Shown here: piece by piece, positions 26,028 to 40,576 of the stretch
Numbering within the stretch: position 1 is the stretch's first letter
How the letters are laid out: every line of letters begins with the position of its first letter
Assembly: GCA_017590115.1 (NCBI GenBank)
Contig: JAGGNK010003335.1
Coordinates: forward strand, 8,495,916-8,559,915
Reading direction: 5' to 3'
DNA from: Montifringilla adamsi
Lineage: Eukaryota; Chordata; Aves; Passeriformes; Passeridae
Length of the DNA: 64,000 nucleotides
Notes under the pieces: generated by a model
Told to the model about the DNA's origin: nothing
The model's database searches: none
The model's input: the letters and a program-made list of their open reading frames with translations, nothing else
Made by a program: the position numbers and the translations under genes

Positions 26028-26129
26028 ATTTAAATATACCACAAGCACTGACTTCCCCTTATCTCTTGTGGCAGTTATATCCTCAAACAACTCCAGCAAA
26101 TTACTTAAACATGACTTCCCTTGCCTGAA
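26028..26129 (-). mobile_element. Decayed LINE (CR1-like) reverse-transcriptase fragment
   Basis: The minus-strand frame at 25899-26237 contains FRQGKSCLSNLLELFEDITA followed by DKGKSVLVVYLN. This resembles the CR1 reverse-transcriptase block F-x-x-GKSCLTNL...DKG...VIYLDF, which ends at the first catalytic Asp; here that position reads Asn. Outside this core the similarity fades, so the ends are uncertain. The fragment is ancient and non-functional. It might instead come from a related LINE clade. Confidence 0.6.
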
Positions 26130-29100
26130 TGTCTGCCAGGTAGTCTTAATTAAACTGTGCATTCCCACATACACTCTCCACAACACCCTAAGGGAGGTTT
26201 CCAAGATTTCCTCATTTTGTGTATTCCCTTGAATCATCTATCATTAAACAGCAATAATGATAAGTAAAATGAAAAAGACAAGAATAGTTTTGTATCTACA
26301 GAAAGATAATGCACCAAAAATAACTAACTAGAAGTCAGTTATTAGAGGGGTCACCGTGCCTTTCCCAAACACAGATCCTGAGATGCTGAGAACTTCCCTA
26401 CAGCTACTGAAGAATAAAGTTTTCAAACCTCATGGTGATGAACACAGAGTAAAATCCATGTACAGGTTCAGATCAGGTCTTACCATAAGAAGGATAATCT
26501 AAGTTGCTAAAAGAGAAGAAGGACGAACAATACTGATTTTTTCTTATAATTCAAATAGGAGAAGAATTTACATGGAATCATCTTCAGCTTTCTTAACCAA
26601 GAGATTAATATCTAACACATTATCATTTGACAATTAATTTTTTATGCTGCAGTTCTAGATGCAGATGTTACAGATTCCATTAAAAGCTTTAAAAACCCCA
26701 ACCCTCACTGAGCCCACCGCTCTCCCAAACCTGGTCCCTCCTCTTATATCAATGTTAGATCTGCAGGAGCATCCTGAGGCCACCAACTGCAAAGAGCTCT
26801 GCAACAGAGCAGAGGGCAGGCAGGGCTCAGCACAGCCAGCCTTGGCACTCCAAGCAAACACCTTCTCTTCGAGAAGATGTTGAATGGAAATGGAGATTTC
26901 ATAACACTGGGATCAGCCAAAGGACAGAAAATGGACCACACTCTCCAAAGCTCCAGCTGACAGCCACATCAGTGGGGCTGTAACACAGCAGGAGCAGCAT
27001 CCTGGGCCCCAGGAGCCTGTGGCAGTGTGTGACATCCAGAGAAGGTGAGTAAGGTAATGTAAGGCACAGGTTTATTAATCCTGTGGAGAAAAAAAATCAG
27101 TTTAAGGAGATTTAGGATTTACACTTATCCCATGCCTGATTTAAAAAGATATTTTAAGGTATCATGCATTTGTTTCTAGATGTATTTTGTAGCTGACCCA
27201 TTTCCCTTCATAATTAATTGGGGTCTTATTTTACTCCAGGATCAAGATACAAAGGGAAAAATGACCTGGGTTGCACCTGGACTGACGTAACAAGATTGCT
27301 TAAATTCTAGGTACAAGGCTGTTGTTGCCAATGAGTGGAGGAGGAGAGAAATCACCTTGACTTTGTGACCCAAGCTTGACTTCACATAGGTCAGTGCTCA
27401 AAGAAATGCTCTATTTCCAACAGTACAGTGAAATCTGGCAGCATTTCATAGCAATGCATATGGAAGTCTACAATGTCATCCCTGCAAAGTCATCTTTCAA
27501 AATCACCCACAGCTGCATCATGCCATCAAAAATTCCTCCACTGCAACCTAGACCAGGTTATGTCGGGCTCATAGAAACACAGCTGGGATGTTACAGTGGA
27601 AAATGAATATTTAAAAAAAAGAAAAAAACACAGTAAAAACAACTCCCACCAACCTTTTAATTAAAACCAATGCTTTAATAATTCAAGAAACTACCTGCTC
27701 CTACCCCTGCTGCTGATGGTCAATTGGCTGAGAACACTGATATGAGGTGGAGGGTTAGGATGCTGGGAAAGGAGATGAAGCAAATGATGGAAAAATTGGA
27801 GGAGGATAGTTACACACATCAGCAAACTTTGCCTCCTTAAAATAGATGAAAAAAACACGGGATATGGAGCAAAGGATCTAAGAAGAGGACAGTTACAGTC
27901 ATTCACAGTGCTCTAGAGAGCAGGAGACTCTGTGAGATAAATTACTTATACCACAGGAAATACACAGGTCCATCCATTTCAGATTTGGACCTTGTATGTG
28001 CAACTGGTGTGAAACCACAGACAAGACTTGCCATTGACACCCGTGGTTTGTGGGCTGTGCTTCCAGCACAGGGGCAGGACGCAGACACTGCAGCCAGCAG
28101 ACCTGCTGGGATCCTCTGGCTGCCAGACATCATTGTCTTGCACTGCATACAGTGCATCCGTGTTAAAATTTAATGAAGACCTGGGTACAGCTATCAATAA
28201 AGATGGACCAAAGTGAGTGCTATGTGCAGGAGGTCTCTGTGCAGCTGAGGAGAAGAGTCACTTTCAGGCTTGCAGGCAGAACACCACACATGGGGACTTT
28301 GCTGGTGCAGCATCCCCAAGAGCCAGCACATCACCAGCCATCGATCCCTGCCAGGTTATGCAAGGTCTAGAGCACACTGCCTACCGAAACCTGACAAAGT
28401 AGAGATCCTTTTAGTGCTTAACTTGAGATTTTGTTAAGATTCACTTAATCTGTCCTCTTAAAGTACATTTAATAAAGCAAAATTAATCAATAACACCACC
28501 ATTAAATTGCATTACTTTGCATAAGTAATTTGGGACAATACATTAAGTAAATGAATGAATAATCCTTGAAATCTACATTTAGTAGGACAGCAGCTTTAAT
28601 AGCAAATCTCTGCTGGAAGGAAAACCAGCTATTCAGATGACTAAATCTACAAGGCAATTTAGGAAAAAAAAAAAATCAGTTTCATACTGGAAGCAAGTGG
28701 ATTAACTTTAACAGACACCAGCATAGCAATTTATAGTTATTACAATTTTTTGACAACATAAATCTCCAATTTCAGCAGCCAGAGTAGGTGAAGCTTTAAG
28801 AACAAAGAGCTCATTGATTCAGTATGTCTGTGCAGTTTAATTCTGAGAAATCGATCATTGTGCATTTCCTCCAACACTTTTTTTTTTGTAGCATCCTCCT
28901 AAAAAATTTATTATTATTGCTTATTGCTAAAATAGAAATGGTGATTCCACCACTCACAGCCCTAGTAAATCATAGCTTAATGCTGCATGGCTGCCCTGCT
29001 TATATAAAGGGATAGCTCAGTTTATTATGAAAAAAATTGTTATTAAATGTTTCTCAGTTGTGTTTATAATTGGTGGCTATTATTTTAAGAAATCTGTTTT

Positions 29101-32100
29101 CTTTTACTATATTTCCCTTGCCCCACCTATATCGTGTCAAGCTCTTGGAATCACCTCTAAGGGAAAGGGTCACTTTTGGTTTATGAAGTATCCCCAGGCA
29201 AAAGCCAGAAGCTATAAACATGAATTTTTCATTATATTAATTGTCCTAGTTTAACTATGCTACATGACTCTTCAGGATAACCGATACAGAATTTTAATTG
29301 TGTGTGAAATATTCAGTCTTCATAAGCCTCCTTCCTAACCTTTTTTATACTGGAGGGAGCTTCTGCCAACAAACACTGCCTCTTAGCTAATGCTCAACTT
29401 TCTCTGTAATTCACTTTCCTGACCTTTTATTTTGACATTTTCACCTCATATATTAATTTCTGCCTGCACTGAATACTGCAGCATTATAATTACTTACATA
29501 TAAACCTTTCATCACATCTTTCTTTGGATTTTGTTAGAAAATGCTGTATATCAAATAACAGCAAATTTCACGATAATCAGCTGGCCTTTCAGCAGAACAG
29601 GGAGATGGCAGCAGGAGGAGGTGATCCCACCTAAGAGCTTTTTCTGCCTCCAAGGCTGGGTCAGAAGAGTCTTCTACTTTGAGACAGCAACATGGGGCAC
29701 ACAAAAAGAAGAACCAGCCTTTCCAGACCTCCCACAGGCCCTGTGGATCCCCCCAGCCTTGTTCTTGCTCAGATTTAGGGCAGCAGTACATTAAGCAGGA
29801 CACTGAGCACCCTTCCAAGCACATCCCAGGAACCCCCACTGCCTCATTCAACCTTCAGACAAGCTTGAGGTTTACCCTTCTCATCCTGCTACCTCCATTA
29901 ATGGGTATTACTGGTAATCTAAGACACATTTTCCAGTGAATTTATTACCCATATTAAAAATAAATAAATAAATTCCACACACCATTGCAAACAGGTAAAG
30001 TGCAGTGGCACACTGTATGTGGTCACATTCCATTAAGTGTTTTTCTCACCTGGTTTCCACACTAGAAACAAGGAACGTGCACAAGACATGATTCAGGTCT
30101 TTAGCAAGAAGGTGTCCATTGGACCTGACACCTCCTAAATCCAGCCCAGCGACTTCCTGAGGCTCTTCCACAGTAAAGACAGCACAGGGCAAACAGATCT
30201 TTGTGCCTCCTGCAGGGATCACGCATCCCCAACAGAGCCTGCCCTGCCTCACCCCACGAGAGGGGACCTGTCCAGCTGGCAACAGGCACAGGGTTCAGCA
30301 GCTGTTCCCCATGGTGTTTCTGACTCTCCAGGACACAGATGTGATCCTCCAAAATGTCCAGGTGACTGCAATATCCCACAGTGACTTCCACATGCCCTCG
30401 TGGATTTCAGCCCTCCTCTATCTTGCTGCTCCTCTTCCCAGCACAGTGTGTCAAGCATCTTTCCAGGGACAGGCCAATGCTGGGATGACAACCCATGAAA
30501 AGCAAGAGCAGGATTTAATTTCTCAAAACTCCAGCCTAACTTTCTTCTACTTCTGTTCCATCAGATATCATAAAAAGTGTTTAAATTCATTCCCTGGCAG
30601 CTGTCTTTAGAAAGTCTCTTGGATGTGACTGCTTTAAATACAATTCCAGACTTTTTTAGGTTTTTCATCTTTTAGTTGCACTGAAGGAATTGTAGGACCT
30701 TCACAGCTGTCACAAATTTTTGATACGTAGACAGAAGAGATTTTCAAATAACGTGTGCAGGCAGCACAGATGTTCTTGCATTGTTCTTCCAGCTTCCACA
30801 TAGCCAAGGCCCTTAGTTCTGTTATTTACCATGGAGACCAGTGAAAAACTAATCCAAATATGTGGGTGAATTGAAGTTACCTTGTCAATAGTTCTGAGTA
30901 GTGGGTATGGGCTCAGCTGAGCAAGAGAGACAGAAAAACATGCCAAAGCCATTTCAAACATCATGCAGTGTGAGCTGCAGGCACACTGGAACTGTGCATC
31001 AGTGGAAAATCCCCCAGCCTTTTATTTTACTAGGTAATAAAAAATGTAACTCAAAATGTTTGCAGACAGGACCAGCTGGGCATCCTTTAGGTAAAGGTCT
31101 AAGTCATCTTCTAGTATCCTGAGCATTAAACAGATTGAGATTCCAGTGAGATGTGCAGGATAAAGTGGCACAGCAGAGAACAAGAAAGGTCCAACAGATT
31201 ATGTTTGTGCTGCCACATATTAAATACATTGTCTGGAGTAGAAAATCATGTAGGAGCAACACCACAGATACTATTGGGCTGCTCAGCCTTTCCTATAAGG
31301 CATTTCATATTCTCTTCCTTCCCCTTATAGAGGTCCATCTTGTAGCACAGAGTTTAGTGTCAGTTCAAACTTCCACTCCAAAATCTGAAAGCACATTTTC
31401 AACTCCAGACAATAATGAGAGATTTTCCCACTAACTAAGAATGCCACAGTTTCGTCCTAATCTTTGCAAGATAACCAAAATGCAACCAAGAACATAAACA
31501 TTACTGAGCAGACATCATCTGTGCCAGAGATAATGTTGTTGCTGAGAGGACTGCGAGGTATTTATCCTGTATTTTTGCTTTCCAAGACCACCAGAGCAGT
31601 GTTTTATCAGTACACTTGGAGATATCATTAGCTCAACCAACATGCAGCTTCATTGGTCTCAAAATCAAAAGAGAAGTCAGCCCAAAACCCCAAACAGAGT
31701 TTTTGCTTTTGACTTGCTAGGAAGGAGCAGACAGCTCACAATCACTGTCCCACTATTTTTAAATACCATTTCAAATCTCTCTGAGCAGATTATTTCAAAG
31801 CTTGATCCCAGCTCACCACAGAGTGATGCTCTTGTGGAACTCCTGGTAATGGGAAAAGAGCAGGCAGCACAATGGCTATTTATCAGAGCACATTGTAGGA
31901 GAGAAGTCTGTGCCCATAAAAGCACAGCCAGGTCCCTTGGGCCTGTCCAGACACCAGCACTGCTATTTAATCGCTGGAAGCTGGAGGAACATTCAGAATC
32001 CTGGAATGCAAGTCAGTAAACTGAACAAGTTTCTTTCTTCTTTAACCCATTCCAAGGAATTTTCAGCAAAGTTCTGGAACCCAGATAGTATGGATGCTTT

Positions 32101-35100
32101 ATGCCCAGCACAACCAAATGGTAAGAAACTTTCCCAGGCTTGGGAAAGGGAGTATGAAGTCAGTTGTATTGGGGTTTGCTATGTGTGTTGAGTGAGTACC
32201 TGCACAGTCTGGGGGATGTTTCAGATGGCTGCAGTCATCTTATTGTGAAGGACACAGTATGTCCTGCCTGAAGTTACACAACTGAATCACTAAAAATAAC
32301 ATCCTGCACTGAGAACATAGATGCAAATCTGTTTTTTAACTTAAAATTCTAAATTAAAAAAAAAAAAAATCTTCCTTTGTATTTTTGTGTCTTTACTTGC
32401 TAGGATTTCTCTGACTTTAATCTCAATGTTGGGTATACCTCATTTTTGTTCCTCCTAAATTAGGGATAATTTCATAATCTAAAATTTGTCATCTTTTTAG
32501 ATTACCCCCAATTGTAATTTCAATATACACGGTCATTTTTGGCAATATGCTATTACCCATCAAAAATTACTCTGATTCTTTTCTATCAAGATTAGGAGTA
32601 ACTGAAGGCAGATAAATGGGTGCTAAGGAAAACAAAGGTTAAACTTATCAAACTTTTAATGCAGAAAGATGCTGTCTTCATGGCTAATCAGACACTATTT
32701 AAAACCAGGAATATATCCTGTGCTATCCCAAACCCATATATTAACTAAAAATTGGCCGAGTAATAACATAAGCATTTTGTTTTATTTAGTGTAGGAACGG
32801 CCCCCAGTTAAGTGCAGTAACAGAGATTGTATTCTGCAGAGAGGGTCATGAGCCCTGGGAGAGGCACACACAGAGCCAGCACCATAAAGCAAAACTGTCT
32901 GCAAGAAAGTTTGTTAATCTCTGCTATGGGACATTTCCATTAAAACATGTTTCATAAAGCCACAGGTTCCTTCTGCCAAATCCAGGCAGCGAGACCGACC
33001 CGTCAGCAAGCAGAGCCACGGAAGACCTCAGTCTCTGTTTAATGAGCATTTCAACAAAACCTGCATTTACCCAAAGACCAACAGCAATTCATGTTCTGCA
33101 CCATTTCCCAAGCCAGATACCTGAATCCAAACCTATGAGCCAACAAACTTTTCTTTAGTTTGCTATATAAGCAGGGAATAAATTCTTCTAAAACCTGAGT
33201 ACTCATGTAGCAGTTAGAGCATTCCAAAAGCAACGGGATTTTATATTCATAATAACATTCAAAAACATCTTTAACACTGCCTTTATAGTAGGAGATCACA
33301 TAAGTTTAAGAGAAAAAATTGAGATAAGAATAAACAAGACAGAAGAGAAGGCTAAAGCCACTTATTACAAATACACAAAAGAAATATCACTACAACAACT
33401 CAAAATGACAGATTACTTTTCTTTCAGCAGACCCCAAAGGTCAGTGGATTTGACTGACTTTGGAAAAAAGGAACACATTAAGTCTGAAGCTGAAAATCCA
33501 CTGCAGAGAACGTCTAGACAGCGAGTCTTGAATCTCACTCCTAAATCAACTGAGCTGCAGCTCAGCTGTCCCTGCCATGCTGGGTGAGGGAAAAGTCTTG
33601 GTGAGGAGCAGTCCCCAAAACCAGAAAGGTGAGCTCTGAGGGCCTGGATGCTGCCCTGAGAGCAGGGGACAGCCCATCCCTCCCTGCACAGAGTGAGCAG
33701 TACTGGATCAGGGTGGGTTTTTAAGGAGTCAGAAATGTTCTGCCTGAGCTTCCAGATGGATTTAACAACCACATCTGCAGCAGCAGCACCAGGAACAGGA
33801 GCAGCAGCCAAATTTTTAATCTACAGCTCTCAAAACACTTACAAAAGAGACTTTTATTGTTACACTGTGGTACAGAGAGGGAAAATGCAGCTCTGGGAGG
33901 GGAAGTGACTGATGGAGAGCAGACAGTACCACCACAACACCCCACCTGCAGCCCTTTGCTCTCTGGAGGTGCCACCAGCTATTCTGCACTTTAATAAAAG
34001 CAAATCTTCCAACTCTCATTCTTTTCAGGTATGCTCTGACCGCAGGCATAAGAAAATTCAACATCATCAGAAATTTAGTGTCTGTTTTTCCCCACAGAAA
34101 AGAATATGAAACTCCTTTCACTAATTTCTGATTCCACTGTCTGTCTGGATCTCCTTCAAAGACTCAGCTACAACATTGGGTTGTATTTTGTACACCAGAG
34201 GGTAAAAGCTGTAAATTGATTCACTTTGGGTGCTGTCTTCTTCAAATATAATTTATCAGACCCAGCTCACTGTGAGGAATGTTATGCAGGGGAGGAAGAG
34301 TGATAAATGCCATTAATGACTGGCCTGAGAACACAGAGGATGGAGCAGTGGGATAATGAATACTGGGGGACTCCTACCTCCTGGTCATGGCTGCAGATCA
34401 TTAGACAAAGATATTGTTTTATGCTACAACAGGTTCAGACACACTCCATTCTTTTGTTTAATCCACGGAAAACAGATTTAACTGAGAAACAGATATGCAA
34501 TAATTAAAAAATAACAGAGAAACTTCCTTTTTTCTGCCTTTTTCGAATTTATTTCTCCCTTCCATTCATTCCTTCACTTATTTTTCCTCCTCTCCCACCC
34601 CAAATATCCTTTTTTGTTGTTTTTGGGTTTTATTTCCCCCAGATAGAGACAGAAAGAAGTCATACCATCATGACTGTGCCTTAATCTTTGCCAGTCCTTG
34701 GTCTGACTGTCTAATTTCAGAAAAGATCCCAGAGCTAATAAACAATTAAACCACAGCAGAAAGCCACCTGGAAGATGTATTACAGAAAGAATTAAACAGA
34801 AAATTTTTTTACCTTTTCTTCTTTTTTGGCTAAGCAGACAGAAATTGCAAAAATATTTTGATCAGTCTGATGGCTTTGGGATTCACGGGGTGAGACTTAT
34901 GAATTTGGTAGCAACTGCATGCAAATATCAGTAGTTTCATACAGCCATTCCACTGAGGAGAAAATTTTAAAAAAATCTTGAAGAATAAATGGGGAGAGAA
35001 AGAGACGAAGGGGTGGTGCAGAAATGGAAATGTCAGAGAATGTCGCAGACAGAGAGTAGGTATGGGAATTACAGATCCAGAGCAAATCTGCTGGAGATGT

Positions 35101-38100
35101 TAAGAGCTGGCAAAAGATCAAAGTGATAAGAAGCAGGAATGGAAATAACCTTTAATTCTGTGCCTATAAGAGGATGTCAAGAAAACATTGCAGCAAAGGC
35201 CAGCCAAGGTAACATGGAAAGGGGCCTAGTCATGCGCTGGGAGCTCTGCTCATCTCAGTCCAAACCTCCAGCTTTTGTCCCACTTTAAAACCATTCTCCT
35301 AAAAACAGAGAAGCTGTTCCACAGCTTTCCATTCTTTTCCATTCTTCCACAGAGAAGCTCTGAAACAAAGCTGAAATATTTTGGGGTATTTAGAAAACCA
35401 AGGCTGTAACTACAGTTTTGTGACTCTTTGGACATCCCAGCTCTGTAAAGCTGCATTTTCACTGCTCCTCTTCCAGACATGGAGATGAGGCAATTCCACT
35501 GCCCAAAAGTGCCATTTGCGGCACCATGTTTAATTAGGTGACAGAGCAGAGACAAAAATGACAAATGGGCCTTTGTTCCCAGCACTCTGTTCCCCTTCTG
35601 GAGACATTTGGATATCCACTGTACCCTGCCCTGAACGACTGCTCTGGCCTTACTAAGAAGAGAAGGAATGAGCAGATGTCTTCTCATTGGAAATCCCATC
35701 ACTACTGCTTTCTCCAGAGCAGGTACAACCTGCCCAGGCACTCCCAGTGCAGGTCCTACAGCCCAAACCCCCTTCTTGGAGGACACACAAGCTCAGCCAA
35801 ACCCTTATCTATTTGCCCCCAAAGCTTTGCTGGAGCACTCTAAACTTGAATTAAGATTTTCCTGAATGTCATCCCTGATCCAAATGTTTTTTCTTTTGAA
35901 CACCTGTTTATACCTTCCTCATCCTCATCCCAAAGTGATGATGCCAGGAAAGGGCTGAGGATATTACAGCTTGTTCCAAATCTAAAAACACCAGAGAAGT
36001 CTTAACTTCACCACAGTAACAAAACCAGCTTTGCACAACTTGAGATCCTGAAAAAACTTGGCTGAAACCTGGAGAACTGCTCAGCTTTTGAGCAGCATCC
36101 GAATTGAACCACAGGGAAAAACTGAGGTTCGTTCATCACTAATTAAGGGCTTAACTGACATTACCAATGCTTAGCATATGTTCCTCCCTATTAGCTTCCA
36201 AGAACAACAACAGGCACGCAAAATTATTTTGAGCTGGAGTTGAAATAAGGTGAAGCATACCTTAGGCCAACAAAGTTTTCCAGAAGGAACAAACATTTTG
36301 TTTACTCTGAAGTCAATTCTAAGACACAAAGTATTTACCCAACTTCAGCAAACACAGCCAGATCAGCCCCATTTCCAGCAAACTGAAGTCAGTTCATTTA
36401 TTCTTAATTCTTCATTTCAGCAATTTCAGTTTGCTAATATAAACCTGAGTGGTGATAAACCATATGACATTAATGCTCATTACATTAAATTAGCACATTT
36501 TTTGAAGTTGCAAAGTTTTTCCATGGATAGTTGTACAGATTGTCCAGGTTACAACAGGGCTGATACCTTGTGTGTCTGCATGATATTTTCTCTAATACAT
36601 GTGGATACAATATCCAACATACAATATGTGCAATATATATTTGTGATGGGAACTACCCACCCTGAGCCCTACCAAAGATCTCAAAAAGGCTAAAGTGAAG
36701 CTCTGTGGAGCACAGAACTTACTCCACAGGAGAAGCTTAATTCTAAAATGGATTTCTCTCCATATTATGGTTTCAAACTACACAGTGCTCACTAACATCC
36801 TTATCTGCAGGCACATATGGAGTTCCAGAAAACTTGCTATGATGCTTTTATATTTAAAAGTTTATACGGTCAGAGGCTTGGATGTCATTATTCATGAGCA
36901 AATAAAATCTCAGACCTGCAAGGCACTATGGAAACTGTCAAAGGCAGTTCATCTAATTTTCATATAAGTTTTTACACTCATCATTTCATCAGCATCATGA
37001 ATTAATTAATGTTATTGTTTGCTATACAGGGGGAAAAATATCACTTCTATATTTAAAATGGAACACTCAATTACTAAAGCAGTATATTTATTTATTACAT
37101 TTTAAAAATCAATCTGGCTCTTACTGAAGCCAGCAGAAAATACCATTGAGTCCACTGGGAAATGGGTCAGGCCTTCAAATATAGGCCAAAACAATGTTTC
37201 CTGTAAAAGTAGAATAGGTTATACCACTGAAAGGCCTAAAGTCATCACATCCCAGCTCTCCTACAAATACTGGGTGGAGGGACAGGAGGTTTCTCCCATT
37301 TGGCTCTGGCTAGTTCAGTTCAGTGCAAGGGGAAGGGCTCACCCAGTGCTTTTGTAGCACAGCCCAGACTTGGTGCATGCACCTGAACTGAAAGCAAGTG
37401 AAAACATTGTCATTTTCTTCAGGGATCAAAATGTCCATCACTGAAAATTTCCATCTATTTATTTTGCTGTGTCCTGTCACATGACAGTTTAATACTTCAG
37501 GGCTGAACTCCTGCCAGCTCTCCCTTCCTACCAGCACTGGTAGCTTTTGCTAGAAAACCAGTATCACTGGCTTAAATAAACAGCTGGCAGCAGGGAGATT
37601 TCCACCCACTGTGAAAAGGTCAGACACATCCCAGACTATTTTTAGTGTGTATTTAGGGCCCATTCAGGCTTGATTTATGCCTTCTTTTAACTCAGAGAGT
37701 TCAGAATAATATAAAGTTGCAATACTTTAAGACTTGTTAAAGTCTAAATGCAAACCTAATGACCTTTCAGTGAGCCAAGATTGATTTGAGTATGATTAGA
37801 AATGAAAATTCATTTTCTTGCAATAAAGGATAGTTGACTTCATCATTATGTTAGAAATTAAACCAATTACTTTTTTAAAGCATTGCTAGTGTTTTACACT
37901 GTCTGGTGAAGTAGTTTTATCTATCAAAATCCAAACACAAGCTCATTAATTGGCATGTTCTCTGGCTCCAAGGGCTTTTTGGTGCCTAAAATGTCTTCAG
38001 TAAGCCTGACTTCTCAAGCAAGCATGGATCAGCAATTTTTGAAAACAAGGCCTTTGCAAAAGTGTAAAAATTGTAACTTAGCAGGTACCTTCAAAAATGT

Positions 38101-38500
38101 AGGTCACCTGTTGAACTCAGTGGAAAAATAATCAGGATGCTTGTTCTCTTCAAGCTACCCAAACTGGCTATGAAATTTGATTTCCCTACTATAGATTGCC
38201 AAAGTCAACTGTCTGTGTAAGAGATGCTCAGTTTCGATGTTGTTTCTACGTGGAAAGATGATGTGCTAAGAACAGCTGAAGGGGACTCAACTGCAAATAC
38301 ATCCAAGGCAGAGCCCTGCATGAGAAGTGCTGTGAAGGGGCTTTCAGCACGATTTCAGGGGATGGGGGGAGAAAAAGAGGCTGTGCAAAAGAAGTCCTCC
38401 CTCTCAGCAGGGCCTAGAAGATCAGCTAGGAAATCTCTTTCTATTGAGGCATAAGAAAGTTTTGATTCTCATCAAACACATTTCAAAGTAATGTAGAACA
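26130..38500. other. Intron interior, no gene seen
   Basis: More than 12 kb without a recognisable exon, RNA gene or transposon. There are short A runs at 28664-28675 and 32356-32369, a TAAA-type run near 29960-29971, and an AT-rich block at about 28430-28580 containing TTTGCATAAGTAAT. The longest frame (35250-35786 minus, 178 codons) has no recognisable family. Confidence 0.6.
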
Positions 38501-38518
38501 GGGGGGGGAAAAAAAAAA
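38501..38518 (+). repeat. Homopolymer junction G8-A10
   Basis: Eight G directly followed by ten A. It is a pure-purine tract, prone to slippage and to assembly error. Confidence 0.85.
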
Positions 38519-38688
38519 TCTTAGTTGTACTCTGTAGTGGGGAAGGTGGAGAAAAATCAGATTTAGTCCTTGAATAGCAACTATCACACTAAGAATTTAG
38601 CAGTCACAAGTGACCATAATGAAGAGAACCAAAGCAGTTATTCACTATTCCTGGTCATCAGTTTGTGCGTTTAGCTCTCACTGAAGAT

Positions 38689-38740
<52 letters not shown>

Positions 38741-38748
38741 AACAAACA
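38689..38748 (+). repeat. Compound microsatellite (GATA)9-(GACA)4-(AACA)2
   Basis: Nine perfect GATA units (38689-38724), four GACA units (38725-38740), then two AACA units. The gradient from GATA through GACA to AACA units is the usual result of point mutations spreading within one tetranucleotide array. It is likely to vary in length between individuals. Confidence 0.97.
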
Positions 38749-40576
38749 GGAAAGAGTCTTTCACACATCCAGAGCAACAAATGCCAACAACCTAAAAATC
38801 TGTCACTGGAGACTTTACCTGTCTCCCAGAAACTGTAATTGCTTTCTTAGTATCACTAATGAACTGAATCTCTGTAACCTACATTCAAGCTGTCAAATCT
38901 TGCATCCCACTAAGAGTCACAAAAGCCAACATATCTCTTTGCTCTGCATAAAACATACACTATTTTCACTAATTAAACTGTGGGATATAGAGGCAATTTA
39001 ACTGTCTATTCGTTTCTCAGACATATGTTGCTTTACTTGAAAATATTTTTTAACTGAAAAATCTAGGTTAACTTTAGAAAAACAACCACGAGAGCAGGTT
39101 GATAAATTTATGTGATGGAATATAGATAAGATTTTTAAATAAAATAGAATTTCTAGCCATGAACAAAAAATGTTATTTATTAAATTTTGTTTTCCCATAT
39201 CCACATGAAGCATAGCTCTACTGCCCTCCCATCCTGCCAAACATCCTTCTACCACTGGCATCTTTACAGGTAAATACATTAGAAACATTTGGAAAGATAC
39301 CTTCTTGCCCATATAAGCTCCTAGAATTCCTCAATATTAGCTCTGGGAATTAAGAAAGAAACTGATACATTTAAACTCAGCAAATGAGATGTGGTGGTTT
39401 GCCTTTATTCCTTTCAGGAAAGTAATAATTTCTGCTCGACTTCTTTATCTTTCTGCTACATCCACAGTCTTTGCTCAGTAGCTCCAGGAAATTGGCTTTT
39501 GAGTTGAAATCCTGCACAAACTTTGTGCACCCACCCCAGTGACAAACGTTTCATATATTTCCACGTTTGTGTATTTGTTGCACATCCTCAAGAACCATCC
39601 ACTCAGTACATCCAGTAGGAAGGTCAAGTCAGCTGTGTGCAGTTTAGGAAAGTTTAGCTTCTCATGAGCTCCTTTCCATCCTGGAATCTGCTGTGCCAGA
39701 GGTCTGTCCTATAAAAACACTACACAGATGTAGTGGAATTTCCCTGACACACCCAGCTCATGGCTGTTGTTATCCTCACAACACCCCCTGAATCTCTCAC
39801 ACACCTTTCCCTGCAGACAACTCAAACTAGGTCACTATCCATGGGCTGAGTCATCGTGCCCAGCTGGAGCCTCTGATACAGCTGGCTGTTCAGGAATCTG
39901 CTCACCTGAGATTCTCTAAACAGTCAACAAAGATAAAAAGGCATCTCCTGACAGTGATTCAGAAAAAGACACCAACAAAGTGCTCTGAATCCTTTTCCAG
40001 AGGAAAGCAGTGATTGTCACCTAGATTTTTAGAAAATTATCAGGGCAAAGGAAAAACTCTGTGACTAAATATTTTAATGCACATCCTTTGATATTACATT
40101 TTGAAGAGCAACATTTTTTGAAATGAGGAAAATCAGTCAAAGAAGCCCAGACATTTATAATATGACATTTGCAATATCACTTATCCGTAGCATAACTAGA
40201 GATTATTTAGGCCTTCTCCAGCAGTCTGGTGCTAGAGAAGACCAATGATTTCACTGAGCTGTGGATGAACTCCCACTGGAGGTACTTCAGGAATCAATCA
40301 CTGCCCAGCAATCCATCAGAAAACACTATGAATCATAGCAATGGGAAACAAAAATTACAGATAATCCTTTCAGCTCTCTAATACCAAAAAATAGAAATCC
40401 CATCTTTAAATACCATTTCTAAAGCACCAATGTCCACGGGTTTCTCAGCTACAAAGGTTACTTACTGAAAATGCTTTAAAAATGCTCGTGTGACCCTAAC
40501 GCAGAACCCCAGCCTTTATGCATTATGATGCAGATTTCTAGATCTTCACACACTCTTATTTCCATTGAACCCTTGA
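38749..40576. other. Intron interior, no gene seen
   Basis: Ordinary AT-rich intron. The frame 38998-39312 minus has no recognisable domain. No repeat or exon identified. Confidence 0.6.

Noticed and set aside
35250..35786. 178-codon minus-strand open frame
   Set aside because: No motif or domain seen. A possible processed pseudogene was considered, but no poly(A) tail or known protein similarity was recognised.
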